From the NCBI GenBank assembly GCA_030248225.1, contig JASANE010012605.1, forward strand, positions 1-64,000: a DNA stretch of 64,000 nucleotides, read 5' to 3'. The notes under the pieces were generated by a model. That model had not been told where the DNA came from, ran no database searches, and saw nothing but the letters and a program-made list of their open reading frames with translations. This DNA comes from Trileptium ribeirensis. Its lineage: Eukaryota > Nematoda > Enoplea > Enoplida > Thoracostomopsidae. A program made the translations under genes and the position numbers. Shown here in pieces: positions 29,401 through 40,994 of the stretch. Position 1 is the first letter of the stretch; each line of letters begins with the position of its first letter.

Positions 29401-29479
29401 CGCTATGCAGCACTTACACATTGTGGGTGCCGAAATGTGCAATAAGCGGACATAGCTGCTCCCCTTCGCTTTTCATGTT

Positions 29480-31344
29480 CTAACCTGTACTTTTCCGCCC
29501 ATGCTTTTCTCTTGACTCGATGGTATCGTTTGCTTTTTCTATCTTTTCCTTAAGAACGTTTTGGATCGCTCGAATTTCTTCGAATACTTGTTTCGGAATT
29601 TCCGATTTTGTTTCATATGTTGAAAACCTTCCTGGTTCGACTAATGCTTCTACCGCTTTTTCATGGATCGTTACGGGACTGTCAGGCTGTAGTTGTTCTG
29701 CTACTCCCACTGTGAATGTTCTTTCAGCTTCTGCTTTTTCTATTTCTGATCTTGGTGTTGACGTCAAAAATCGATGAGTACTGTACGTTAATTGTTCGCC
29801 TGAGGACCATTGCCTTGGTGTAACAATTGGTTGTGCCACTACTGGTTTTGGTGTCTCGAATCTAGTGGTTATCGTTTATTTCAACGCTTTCTGCTTGGTT
29901 TTTGTTACCGGTACCGTTTCCACCTATCTTTTAGTGTCGCTTCCGTAGTCATGTTCTTGTGGTGGTTTCGGTCCTTCTTTAATTCGAGGATCTCTGCTTT
30001 TTGTGACAGCTTCTTTTACACTTCCGGCCTGTTGTACTTGTTTCGGTGGGTCGTATCGTCGCGGAATTGCTCTTCTGCTACGATCTACAAGTTTTGGTTC
30101 GCTTGCCGGTATTGTTGCTTGACGTTTCTCTTCCATCTCTGTTGGACCTTCTTTTTGTCCGTCCTGCATTCTTTTCCAGATCGCTCGTCCGATTGGTTGC
30201 CATAACACTCGATCTATTTGTTTTTGACGTCAATATGTCCATTTTTCTTGTCGTTCTTTTGTTTTTCTATCTTCGTAGTCTTGTTGAACTTGCTTTTTCT
30301 CTTCTTCTGGTGTTTGTCTAACCTTTCCACCTTTACCGACTTATTGACCAGCCCATTATACCATAAACGAATTCAGTTTTCTGCTCCAAGTTCATTCTTT
30401 TGACGATTTGCATGTCGAATCCGTATATTGCAGCTTTTTCTTTCGGTTTCCATTTCCGTAACCACGGTGCTCCTCTTTCGCTCGGCGGTGATTCTGTTTC
30501 TTGCGATTTTCTTTCATATTGGTATCGCCGTCTTCCTCACAGCACTGGTTTTCGGCATTCGTATCGTTTTGATGACGGATAATAGTACTTTGGTTCTTGT
30601 TCTGATCTTCTGCTCCCACTGCGATTCTGGTCGGCTCGATTGAGGTCTTCGGTTCTCGGTGTTCAAATGGTTCTGAGTATTTGCGTCTACCGTCTGTAGA
30701 CTCACGTCTTGAAGATCTCGGTCGGCCTTGTTTCGCTTCTTGTAATCCTTCTTTCGGAGATTTAGATCTGTTTGTGCCTTGTTTTTTCTTTGGTTCTTGT
30801 TCTTTCTTTTTCTCTTGTCTCATTTTCAATTCTCAGTAAGTTCGTTCGCCCGTTTCCATCACTGCTGGTCTTAATGTTTTATTTTCATCTTTTATATTAT
30901 TTTTGCCAACGGTTCGTCGTCATCATCTTCGTTGTAATCGAGATCTTTCTCTGGGGATTAGATTTCCTCCAATGGTGTTGGGTCGACTTCCATTGGTTCC
31001 TGGCTTGATGATCGATGTGCTTTCTCCAGGCTGCGCTTCCCGGTGAACTGACCCTGAATAGCTGCCAAGCCCACCGAGTTGCGCCTCCTGTTCTCACTTT
31101 CTTTTGGTATCGTTTCTTGGTCAGTCATAGCTTTCTACATTTGTGCTTGCTGATGAGCTGCCCCCAAATGGCTGGCAAGCACACCAGTTCGTACCTCCAG
31201 CATATCCCCATTTTTTGGAACTTCTGTCGTTGGTTGTTGTTCTTTCGGATCTTTTAGCGTTTCCAGAATTCGCATTTTGTTTTCCCTCTTTCTGGCGCTC
31301 TTCTTCCGTTTTGTGTCCTCGTCTTTCTTTTTGATGTTTTGCAT
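29480..31344 (-). pseudogene. Decayed accessory region of the left gypsy element, low-complexity charged protein
   Basis: Short minus-strand segments in changing frames encode Lys/Glu/Arg-rich, disordered sequence (for example KKKEQEPKKKQG). They lie 3' of the pol remnant in the same orientation. I recognise no domain. The position matches accessory ORFs of the better-preserved relative at 61-62.6 kb. Confidence 0.5.
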
Positions 31345-31517
31345 ATCCTTGTTTTGTGTCGTCGTGTTGTTGGCATGCTTTGATTCTTTGCGCTGTTTAT
31401 TGTTGCTTTGTTTCTATTCTTAGTGCGTTAATTTCTGTGTCGATTTTGTCGGTTTCTGAGAATCCGCCATGATTCATTCCGATATCGCCAATTTGGGCTG
31501 AGATTATCGCTCGCTGT

Positions 31518-31874
31518 TTAATTAGTTCGTTCAAGACTTCTTGATTTGTCTTGATCCATCGTGTTTCGTTGACGTATCTCGCGGAGATGTCTTCGTCTTT
31601 GCCATGATTGGCATCTTCTCTTGAATGTGGCTAACTGTTTTTGTTTCTCCGCTACTCTTTCATCAATTTGACATAACCGAAGTTTATTAACGTCGAATTT
31701 CTTTTGTTTCGCCGATCGATCCGGCGGCTGTTCGTACATGCTGCTCACGAATTGGCATTGTTCTTGTAAATATGGTTTGATCTTTTCGTCGAATTCGCAT
31801 TGGATCTTTGTGAATATTTCGACTTTCTTTTGCTCTTCCTCCAATGTTTGTGGCCTGGCTTCGATTCGTACCAT
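31518..31874 (-). pseudogene. Accessory ORF remnant, predicted coiled coil
   Basis: This is a 118-codon open segment rich in Glu/Lys/Gln with heptad-like spacing (for example EKIKPYLQEQCQFV and ERVAEKQKQLATF). It lacks an ATG at a credible place. Its function is unknown. It resembles in character, but not clearly in sequence, the coiled-coil ORF at 60992-61297. Confidence 0.45.
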
Positions 31875-32133
31875 TGGCGTTCGGAACCATGGTTATTTCT
31901 TTACAATCTTTGTGATCAGGTCCCACACTTCCTTGTTCACCGTTCTATTTATTGCTGTTTCGTTCGATCGACTCGCCATTGCGATTATCACTGGGAATAG
32001 TAATGTTGCATCGCGACGGTTTTTACCACTTGTATGATCGTCCCTGCGCTCTTTTTCCATTGTCAATTTTGATATTTGAATCGTATTGGTGCGAATAATC
32101 TGTTACTATCATATATTTGTTCGTAATATTCTA

Positions 32134-32595
32134 TTAATATTCTTTTTTGAGGACGTACCGTTCCACCAATTTCTGTGTCGTCATGGATTCTTGTTCGCCC
32201 AACAATTTTTGTAGCTCGCTAAAGTCAATTGTCGTAGGAACCGCCGGGTATGGTTGTTCTTTTGGTTTGAATGTTGCATCCCACATTTGTCTTCCGTTGT
32301 CGATATCGTTCCACAGTCTATATAATGTTCCCCTTTCTATTTCTTTATAGAGCACATCGGGTATTCGTCCTTCAAATTGGGCGATATCGACAATTCCCAC
32401 TTCGACATCGCTTGTTTGTATTGCCACGGATAGAATATATTTCCCGGCTGTCTTACTGGCTTTGTCGTCCCAAAACTCAATGTTGATCCACGTAAGGCAA
32501 TTCGGGTGGATGCCGTTTTCTTCGCAGAATTCTTCAAGTGCCATCTTTCCGGATGAGACTGCCCTCATTCTGAACATTGGAAGTTTTGCGACCAC
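32134..32595 (-). pseudogene. Accessory ORF remnant of unknown function
   Basis: There are 153 open codons with mixed, globular-looking composition (NIEFWDDKASKTAGKY, YRLWNDIDNGRQMWDATF). The apparent start is GTG, so the segment is probably the surviving part of a longer ORF. No family is recognised. It lies downstream of integrase/PHD and is collinear with the rest of the element. Confidence 0.5.
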
Positions 32596-33384
32596 TATTG
32601 CGATTGAAATGATGTTCGTTCGAACCGGGTGGATGACTTCGGCTTCCTTCAGTCTCGATTATAATTGCTACGTGCCCCGTCTTGACATTATATCCTAACA
32701 CCGTTTGGTAGTCGATCCAACGTTGCCGCCATCTGGATCGGACTAGGATTGAGTGGGTATCGTCGTTGAATTGCCATTATATTTTCGTTTCAATGATTGA
32801 ATGATATTATGATCACTCTTGTGATGGTTATGGTCACTTTGTACGACCATTCTTTTTGATCATCGACTATCGTATCAATTATTGATCACCGTTTGTTCGA
32901 TCGTGTGTCTTGTCACCGCTTGTTTGGTTATTTCGTTAAATCACTGATTGCGCACCCGAACTTTCTACTTCTCAATGATTGAGTCAGACGTTCTTCAAGC
33001 TCGCCGATTATGTCGTAGTTCACCGATTGTATAGAACGTTCTTTTTGTTGTCATCGATTGAATTCCCCGATTGAATTGAACGTTCTTTTATTCGATTCTT
33101 GCACCGATTGTCGATCGTTTCGATGCGATCAGTTTGTATTTGGTTTGGATACTGATTGATCGATCGATTGTTTCTTTCCGTATTGTTCCGGTCGTTTCGT
33201 TCGCCCGGCACCACTTTCTTCGCCCCTAACACCGTGATTAATATTTCTATTACGTACTTCCGCCGATTATAATTGTAGTATGCTATAATTAATAAAAATA
33301 CAATATAGTTATAACAATCAATTACAATTCTTTCAGTTTATATAAAAATATTTTATACTACTTTTGTACTTTTTATACAATACA
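32596..33384 (-). other. Decayed inter-ORF stretch with CGATTG-type simple repeats
   Basis: The sequence is enriched in ATTGATCGATCGATTG-like words. Two GAACGTTC octamers occur at 33034 and 33078. Minus-strand translation is Asn/Arg-rich and broken. No domain is seen. Confidence 0.5.
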
Positions 33385-33891
33385 TCACTGTTCTTTATTT
33401 GACCCTTTCTCCGTAAGTATGATCATGAACGATTGCATGTAAAACTTGCTCTTGCAGTGCGTAATTTTTATGAAATAGGAGCAGTACCATAGAGCTTCTT
33501 GAGGATCATCTTCTAATCCTACGCATGCTTGATGGAAACATGGAAAACACATATCGCATTGCACCCATTTTATATCTAGTCCTGTTTCATTATCTTCTTT
33601 CCATGATCCTTTGCATTTTCCAGAATAATAATCTTCCTGGGCTAAACGTTGGCGTGATTCTTTTTGAATATGCTTTAATTTGGCTTCATAACCTGCGTAA
33701 TCTTCTGGATCACCGCCGAAATGTTTGAATATTGTACAATTGTACCATGTTGGGCGTTGGGTTCCACTACGAACTTTTACTAATAAGATATTCGGAAATT
33801 CGACTTCAACGACCCGAAAGAATCTATCAAATTCCGGATGGTAAACGCTACTGTAAACGCCCATTAAGGATTTATTCGGATTATTCATCAA
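33385..33891 (-). pseudogene. Integrase C-terminus with degenerate PHD finger (left gypsy element)
   Basis: This segment is collinear with the intact version at 63055-63489. It has RFFRVVEVEFPNILLVKVR, then FKHFGGDPEDYAGYE, then a zinc-finger-like part reading WVQCDMCFPCFHQACVG and ALWYC. Several PHD ligands are lost: the first Cys pair is reduced to one Cys, and the final CxxC is broken. It supports a shared ancestry of the two elements. Confidence 0.8.
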
Positions 33892-34086
33892 AACTAGGTC
33901 GCCATTGCTGAACGTTCTTTTTTGTTTGCCCTTCGATCGAAATATTTATTGCTTATATTGTTTCTGGGCTGGGAATAATCTTTTCCGTACTTGGTCCCAT
34001 GTTGTTGTTAATTTATCGATTAATTGAAGCGCGGATCCTTCGTCGGTAGTTGCTGTTAGATATCCGTGAATTGAGTTCTCTCCCGG

Positions 34087-34919
34087 TTAATCAGGGTCAC
34101 AGCCGGGTAGTACAAAAATGGGGTTTGTAACCGTTGATACATGTAACGCTGTACGATATGCAAAACATAATGGCACCAGGAATTCATCCCATTTGTCGGA
34201 GTCTAGTTCTGTTATTGGTTTAAGCATTGCAAAGTGTTTGGTTCCATCTTTCGACCAGTCCGTTGGCTTGATGATGATATGGTGCTGAGTACACTTTATT
34301 TCCAATTTGTGCTAGTTCCTTAGTGAAATTATCGGCGGTAAAGCAAGGACCTTGGTCGGTTAGTACCACTAAAGGGTCTGTGTCGGCATACAATTCTTTC
34401 AATGAAAAGTTTGGTAATCGTACTAGCTGTTTGGTCCGGTACTGCAAACGTTTCGGGCCATTTCGTGAAGTAATCCATAAAACAGATGATATACTTGTTG
34501 GGTTGTTGTATGGGTCCAATGATGTCAATGCCTAGCGTATAAAATGGTGCTAGGGCCTTGATCGGTTGAAGCGGGTTCCTTCATTTCGGTCGTCAAAATC
34601 GGGCATACGGGATACATTCTTCGATGTATTGTCGTAAATCACGGAACATGCTTGGCCAAAAACCTTTTTCGTCATCTTGTACCATACTTTCTCGAATCCC
34701 AGGTGCCCTCCGTACTTCGTTGTGAGGTACATTTCGAATAGTGGTCGTCGAATAATCAGGTAAAGGCAAATGGAGGTATACCACAATCTGGAATTCATCT
34801 GGTTCGGTTTGTTGCGATTGATCCTTTCTTCGTAATCGGTACCGGATGTCGCCAAAGATGATGAATTGTTGTTCATGCGCTACGATCCATTTCTTTTCGA
34901 ATTCCTGGGTGGAATGCAA
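34087..34919 (-). pseudogene. Integrase remnant (left gypsy element)
   Basis: Broken frames contain a damaged zinc-binding N-terminus (34593-34919). A core fragment with LTDQGPCFTADNF and YHHQANGLVERWNQTL carries the second Asp and the Glu of the DDE triad. A downstream part (34087-34305) has FAYRTALHVSTV. The frame changes at least twice. It matches the integrase at 63529-64000. Confidence 0.85.
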
Positions 34920-35437
34920 AAATTCATTATTTTCGATGTAGTATATGAATGAAAGAATTCATTTTGCGTCTTCATTTTACGCACGTACCAGTTCTTCTGG
35001 TGTCCACGGTGGTTCCAAACGAAAGTACAGTGAATACATCTCGGCATCGGTTATTTCGGGTTCATCACGTTCTTCGGGTTGATCCAATTCCTCTTCCGAC
35101 TCGATTCTTTCTTCGTATGCGTTCGTTATGCATCGTTCTTTGACCTCTTTCTATTAACGGTTCAACTTGAACTCTTTTTCTTGTTTTTCGCCGTTTTGAA
35201 TATAAGGTGACGCCTCGGAATTCGAGTACGCTATCTTCTTAATCTGATGTTTCACCGCGGCTTCTGAATGGTTGCTCTCTTTTGATTCTTTGGTTTCTTT
35301 TTGTTGGGTTCTTTAGTTCTTATTTGAATCGCTTGTTGTTGGTTCCCGCTAATTCTCTTGGTGGTTAGCGGTTTGTATTCATTCTTTACTTCTTCATCCT
35401 CCGATTCCAGATTTTCTGTTCCAAGGAGAGCTGGTGG

Positions 35438-35946
35438 TCATGACATACAAGCCGCGTTGTTCTGATATCGTCCCGGCTTATATACAATTGTATATTCGTA
35501 TTCGAGAATCTTGTTCGCCATTCGAGCTAATCGCACGGTTCCAGGTCTCAGTTCCGGTCGGTTTTTGTTAAGGATATGGACCAATGGTGCTTGGTCCGTG
35601 ATGATCGTCTTGTGGTTCCCCAATAAGTACGTCCGGAAATGTTGAACCGCACGAATTACCGCCAATCATTCCTGTTCCGTGAAAGAGTAGCGGGTTTCTT
35701 CATCGCGATACTTGTTGCTATCATAATGGATCATATGTTCGTTCCCCGGTTCGTCTTCTTGGGATAGGATGTATCCGATACCATGTTTGCTTGCGTCAGT
35801 GTACAGAATAAACGGCCTGTACGGATCGGATATCCCAATACTGGAGATTTTGAAATCTTGGTCTTTAGATTATCGAATGCTTGTTGCTCCGTGCACAGTT
35901 GACAGAACTTCACCATCCTTGATCGTTTGTTGGTGATATCATACAA
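35438..35946 (-). pseudogene. RT thumb / RNase H remnant (left gypsy element)
   Basis: 35731-35946 reads like the RT-RNase H junction (QQAFDNLKTKISKSPVLGYP), with the usual TDAS block degraded. 35438-35665 continues with AVIRAVQHFRTYLLG and TIITDQAPLVHIL, typical RNase H sequence of gypsy elements. The two parts are in different frames. Confidence 0.85.
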
Positions 35947-36024
35947 CGGTGATGCTACTGTTCCATAGTTTTGTACAAATTATCTGTCGCATTCCAGCTA
36001 ACCCAAGGAAACTCTTGAGTTCTG

Positions 36025-36793
36025 TCACCGTCTTCGGTTTCGATAAATTATGTATCTTTTCGATCTTTCCAGGGTCCGTTGAAATTTTTCTTTCAGGAAT
36101 TCGCACTTTGATCCTTTTGCTTTGAGATTCGCTTCACAAAGACGTTGTAGTATGTGGCTGATATCGTACAAATGGTCCCAATACGACGTTGAGAAAATTA
36201 TGATGTGGCCGAGATAGTATAGGCATGATTCCATTAAGACGCCCGTCAAGATCAGCTGCATCATTCTTTGAAATGTTGCAGGAGCGTTCGTCAATCTGAA
36301 CGGCATGACGTCGAACTCGGACAGTCCGTCGTGACAGATGAACGCGGTGTGTTCTTTGTCTTGTTCATTCATCGGTACTTGCCAATATGAGATCAAGGGT
36401 TGAATAGTATTTTGCTACGCCTAACGCGTGCAAGGGAAAACTGTAACGCTTTGTTATTGAATTGAGCAAAATCTTTTTGGTCCGTCTTTCTTGTACGTAA
36501 AATACGATCGGTGATACCCATGCATCTTCTAATTATTCCTTGATCGAGCATCTCTTGTACTTGCTCGCTTGATTCCGATCCACGTATGGTAGGCGTCGTA
36601 ACGGTTGTTGTACCGGATCCTCGACTGTAGTTTCAATGTAGTGTTCTGCTTGCATATTGATCCCAATATCAAAGCCCGATTTTGAAAAGACTTCTTGATA
36701 ATTGTGAAGTACCGTTGCCAGGTACGCCTTCACTTCTTCGTCGGTAACAGCTTTTTCCAAATCACTTTCGGCTGGAAGTTCAATACTGTTCAT
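36025..36793 (-). pseudogene. Reverse transcriptase remnant with a destroyed active site
   Basis: 36533-36793 carries the link into RT (VFSKSGFDIG.., QPLRRLPY). 36025-36396 carries YWQVPM, FDVMPFRLTNAPATFQRMM and LCEANLKAKGSKCEF. The catalytic YxDD box reads YLGH (36205-36216), so both Asp residues are gone. A frame change lies between the two parts. Confidence 0.9.
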
Positions 36794-37402
36794 ATGCTCG
36801 GTTTGGCGTATTACTTACTCTTGGAACTGTTCGACGTCGATCCTTCGTTGTTCTATCTTCTTTTCGTGTATTCCCGTCTCTACCATTGATATAATTTGTG
36901 GATTCTTTATTTGGATGTTGCCGGTCCAGGATTTGATGATCGGCTTTCCTCTTTTTCCGAATTTCATCCATTTTGGATCTTCTTCTTTCTCTTCCATTTG
37001 GTTCTTCTTTTATTTCTTTTCAATCCGATCCATCGCTCTTTGGAAATTTTTCCACGTCGACCACTGTTATTACGATGGTTTCTTCGACCTTCCGTACAGT
37101 GGCTGATCTTCAATTATTTGAATTTCGGCCGTGTTCAGATTACACAGCGTATCATGATGTTGCTCTTTTCCGCTTTGGCAATACTGTTTCGATTCGCCAA
37201 ACCATTGTTGATTTTCGTCAAGGGTTCCACTACTATTGTGTCGCCTTCTTTTGTTCTCTCCGGAGTCTTTACTTCTATGAATTTCGTCGATCATGGCGGG
37301 ATCACTTGTTTGTATGAACACTTGCAAATTTCGACATGATTGTCATATTCTTTGCTAATTGACCCCATTTCGTTGGTTCGCCAACTATGAGGGATCGGTT
37401 GA
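36794..37402 (-). pseudogene. Protease-RT linker remnant
   Basis: Minus-strand segments are short, in several frames and rich in Lys/Arg/Glu. The stretch joins the protease and RT remnants and has no recognisable domain. Confidence 0.5.
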
Positions 37403-37717
37403 TTATTCATTTTGATTCGTAGTTGATGATAATCGATCACCAGTTCGAAAGCTACCAAGAGATCGTGTCCGTATATCGCGATTCTTGAAAAGTTCCGGAT
37501 TACGATGAATCGGATCTTTCGTAGCTACTTTCTTTTCGAACTGGACTTGTACGAAGAAGTAGCCCACTGCTCTTTCTGTTAGATCTCCGTTGAATTCAAC
37601 TGCGCATAGTGCTGTTTCTTTGAGCGCTAGATTTTTGAAATGCCTTTCATTTTGTTCTTCGCTGATGACCGTTATTTGTGATCCAGTATCGACCAAACCT
37701 CGTAGCTTCTTGTTCAC
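37403..37717 (-). pseudogene. Aspartic protease remnant (left gypsy element)
   Basis: LRGLVDTGSQITVIS near the start is the retropepsin active-site motif (DTG at about 37683-37691). It is followed by about 60 residues compatible with a protease fold (ETALCAVEFNGDL). It lies between the zinc knuckle and RT in the normal gag-pro-pol order. Confidence 0.85.
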
Positions 37718-37800
37718 TTCCGGATACGCACTAATGTATTATCGTGATAGCACGGTTGGATTGCTGCATGGTTCATGTTCTCTTGACTGGTCCACTTGAT

Positions 37801-38241
37801 TTACTTCGTCGAATGTTTCTTTTCGTCCACCGATATATCCGCGATCTTTCCAAATTCTTTTTGAGTATTCTCTTTTCTTTCTACTTCGCTAAATTTTGAT
37901 GGTCGGTTGTTTGCCGTTTCATTTGATTGATTCGGTCGGTTTGGTAATATCCTATATCGATTTGGGCCTTGTTGCTGATTTCCCATTCGGGTTTGTCTTG
38001 TACTCTGTCCCACATTTCTTGGGGCGCATTGCTCCGATCTATGGACAAACTTTCCGCAGTTGTTGCACCTTGATGGCCTTTGATTCATTACCATTTGTCG
38101 ATTCTGTTGCTGTTGAATTGCCATCAGTACTGGCATTCTTTGTTGTTGTTGCCAATTCATTTGCGGTTGTATTGGTTGTTGTGGTACTTGCACCCACTGC
38201 CTCGTTTTAGAAGTAGGTTTGTTGTATTTCCATCTGTCCAT
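37801..38241 (-). pseudogene. Gag nucleocapsid remnant with CCHC zinc knuckle
   Basis: A Gln/Asn-rich region is followed by CNNCGKFVHRSEQC (about 38026-38067), a complete CX2CX4HX4C knuckle, and then a basic tail. Such knuckles bind the genomic RNA during packaging. Confidence 0.88.
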
Positions 38242-38529
38242 AGTAAGGTTGTATCGGTTGCTGGTAATTCATGCCAGTCTGTGTTGGCATTATCGATATC
38301 GGTGTTGTCCACGGTTGCATTACTTGTTGCTATTGCGGATGGTGTACTTACATCGGTCGATTGTTCTACCGTTACGGCCGCCATTGTGTTTGTAGTCTTT
38401 GTACCATCGGTCGCCATATCGACCCATACTTCATTTCGCTTGACCCGGTCGGTTCGGTTGGATGTCTCGATACCTTAGTCGTTGATCGCTTGTACTTTGC
38501 AATACTTGGGTCATTTGTTGATCGAGGTT

Positions 38530-39437
38530 CTACACTGCTTCGACTTTCTCCGTCATTGTTGCGATAGTTCCTTCTTTTGTAACACATAATCGGCTTCGGT
38601 TGTCATTGTGTAACCCTGTGATCAACCAGGACTTGACGACTTCCTCGGCGATTGATTCGAGTATACTTTTCGTGATGAGATATCGTGCTGCGTAGTCCCG
38701 TAACCCATCTACGAAATCCTCGACTGTTCCCATTTGCAGTAGGCTTTGCAACTTGTTCATGTGATTTGTCAACGTCTTCGGTATATCCAATCTTTCTTCG
38801 AACTTCTTGACCAATTCGTTGTAGTTACTGAGTTCTTTATGCTTTTCGAGCGTCAGGACTTCCATGTATTCTTCTGCTTTCCCGCTCATCTTTGCTTTCA
38901 AGACTCTCAACTTCTCTTGTTCCTCGTCAATTCCATCTTGAGCCAGCGCTTTTACGATTTCTTTCCGAAATTTTTTGAAGGTTGACTCGCCCATGTAAGT
39001 TTGTAGATTGCGAATCTCGTTCTCCATTTTGACAATGATCGCTTGGACGATTGAATGTTGCGTTGTATTCGGTACTTGCGGCATTTCTTTGGTCAATACT
39101 TCGATCAATTGGTTTATTGTCGTCAGATCGTTTGTTGGGGTTGATGGTATTGACATACGTATGGCATTGCTATTGCTAATGGTACTCCGGGATGGATCAT
39201 CGAATTACTCCCAGCGAGTGGGATTTGATTGTATTGGGGAAACGATGGTGTTGCAAAATAGTACCCATATGCGCCGTTTTGTATAGTGCCGGTTGCCGTA
39301 GTTTGCGCTTGATTCCAAGTGTTCATCGTGTGAAATGCGTTCTTTGTTACGTGCGGGTTTGCATCCGATTGTATCCATTCTCGCTTTGCGTTGCACCGAA
39401 ACTCATTGTCGCGGTCGGAATTTGTACTTGATTCCAT
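38530..39437 (-). pseudogene. Gag capsid-like region (left gypsy element)
   Basis: 38530-39156 (ATG at 39156) encodes about 208 helix-rich residues, including YMGESTFKKFRKEIVKALAQ, EEYMEVLTLEKHKELSNYNELVKKFEERL (split here as two motifs, 38815-38905) and LITKSILESIAEEV. This fits a retrotransposon Gag capsid ahead of the zinc knuckle. 39123-39437 is a further Gag-like segment in another frame, rich in Asn/Gln/Tyr. At least one frameshift separates them. Confidence 0.75.
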
Positions 39438-39439
39438 GT

Positions 39440-39800
39440 GTACCCCGTTTGACTCGCATAAGTTTGTTCTTTATTTGCTAATTTTGCAAATCGGATTGTG
39501 TTAAATTGGATTTTGTTTGCACCGAGTTGGTATTGATTTGCACCGAATTGCGTTTGCCTTGCGTTGATCTCGCTTGTATTGCCTCGTATTTAACTTGCAC
39601 CGAATTCGTTTTGATCTGTGCCCATTCGTTCGTGATTTGTGTAGGTTTGGTCTTGATTTGTGTTGAATCGCATTTGGTTCATGCCAACTCGATATTGGTT
39701 TACACCGAATTCATCGTAACTTGCACCGAATTGTTCAAGATTTGCATCGAATTGATCGTTATTTGCCTCTAATTGTTCTCGATTTGTTTTGAGTCGAATT
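39440..39800 (-). repeat. Degenerate 21-bp tandem repeats in the 5' part of gag
   Basis: TTGCACCGAATT(G/C).TCTTGATT-type units recur about every 21 bp. In one plus-strand frame they give a seven-residue ladder (CTELVLI, CTELRLP, CTEFVLI, CTELFKI). On the coding minus strand they give Asn/Gln-rich heptads. The array resumes at 40617 on the far side of the inserted TIR element. Confidence 0.8.
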
Positions 39801-39816
39801 CGGCTTGTGCTGATTT

Positions 39817-40616
39817 GTAGAGTTGCAGCCGGGTCCGGGTATTCCGGGTATTTTTCGAAGAAAAATCCGGGTCCGGGTCCGGGTATTTACCTCCAACAAA
39901 TTCCGGGTCCGGGTCCGGGTATTCTTCCAAAGAAAATTCCGGGCGTTGGATCATGTAAAGCGTTGAAATGAAACAGCATTCGTTTCTTGATATTGCGTTT
40001 ATACCTGATCGCGTTCGTTAGCGTGTAGCAATAATTGCGTTCTTTTGTGCAAAAAGCTAAGGTCAAAAATAAGGTGGTTAGGGCTGGCAATCGACTCCGA
40101 ATGTTTTGTACCTAAGTACTATATATACGACGTACAGCACGAGAGTAACAACGCATGGTTTAGAAACCGAGACTGAAAAACCTTGTGACAGTTCGTACGT
40201 TGTTAACGCCTTGCAAAGATATGTAAACAAGCGAGTATATTTCTATTTTAGAAGCGAGCCTAGGAATTTCAGTATTCTCGCCTCTAGTAGGTGCGCATCT
40301 TCTCCATTGTTTCGACATTATGGCCCTGGCTGTTTTACCCCCTTACAATTTTTATTCTCTCGTCAACTTCTGGGTATTCCGGGTATTTTTGTTTCAAAAT
40401 TCCGGGTCCGGGTATTTGCCTCCAACAAATTCCGGGTCCGGGTCCGGGTATTTCTTTCCAAAAATTCCGGGTCCGGGTCCGGGTATTTCTTTCCAAAAAT
40501 TCCGGGTCCGGGTCCGGGTATTTCTTTCCAAAAATTCCGGGTCCGGGTCCGGGTATTTCTTTCCAAAAATTCCGGGTCCGGGTCCGGGTATTAATTTTTA
40601 ACTTTTGCAACTCTAC
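39817..40616. mobile_element. 800-bp TIR element inserted in the gag repeat array, with CCGGGT minisatellites
   Basis: GTAGAGTTGCA at 39817 is mirrored by TGCAACTCTAC at 40606-40616 (11-bp TIRs). Both ends carry runs of TCCGGGTCCGGGTCCGGG: two or three units at 39826-39950 and an array of 35-bp units at 40431-40590. The middle (39950-40380) is single copy and non-coding. No transposase is present, so it is non-autonomous. It splits the 21-bp repeat array of the host element. I could not fix a target-site duplication. Confidence 0.75.
40431..40590. repeat. 35-bp minisatellite, four full copies and a partial
   Basis: TCCGGGTCCGGGTCCGGGTA followed by TTTCTTTCCAAAAAT repeats exactly at 40431, 40466, 40501 and 40536, with a partial copy at 40571. 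The copies are essentially identical, implying recent expansion. Confidence 0.97.
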
Positions 40617-40990
40617 TAATTTGGTCGTAATTTATGCCGAATTGGTTATCATTTGCATTGAGTCGGCTTTGGTTTGCACCGACTAGTTCTTTATTTGCGC
40701 TAGATTGATCATCCATCATTTATATATATCGTTTCGATCTCGGTTTGCATGGAATAGTATTCGATTTACGCCAACTTGGTCTTGGTTTGCACTGAGTCGT
40801 GTTTGAGTTGTACCGGATTGGTCGTTAATTGCACCGAATGAATCGTACTTCGTGTCAAACTGATCTCGATTTGTGTTGGGTGGCATTAGTTTTGCGCCGA
40901 ATTGGTTTTCATTTCATTTTTCATTGACCTTATGTTCGATTCGTACTAAGTCAAATTTTACTGGGACTTGATTTGGACCGGCTGCTTTAT
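40617..40990 (-). repeat. Continuation of the degenerate 21-bp gag repeats
   Basis: Units such as ATGCCGAATTGGTTATCATT, GCACCGACTAG.. and GCGCCGAATTGGTTTTCATT continue the array from 39440-39800 with greater divergence. Confidence 0.7.
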
Positions 40991-40994
40991 TTTT

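Noticed and set aside
29480..30829. Plus-strand ORFs rich in Phe/Leu/Ser facing the accessory region
   Set aside because: They are complements of Lys/Glu-rich minus-strand sequence and lack any domain features.
39506..39772. Plus-strand CTELVLI-repeat protein
   Set aside because: The host element is on the minus strand, and the ladder is the antisense shadow of the gag 21-bp repeats.
39789..39971. Pro/Gly-rich ORFs (GPGPG ladders) in the CCGGGT arrays
   Set aside because: They are translations of hexamer repeats in every frame, not genes.
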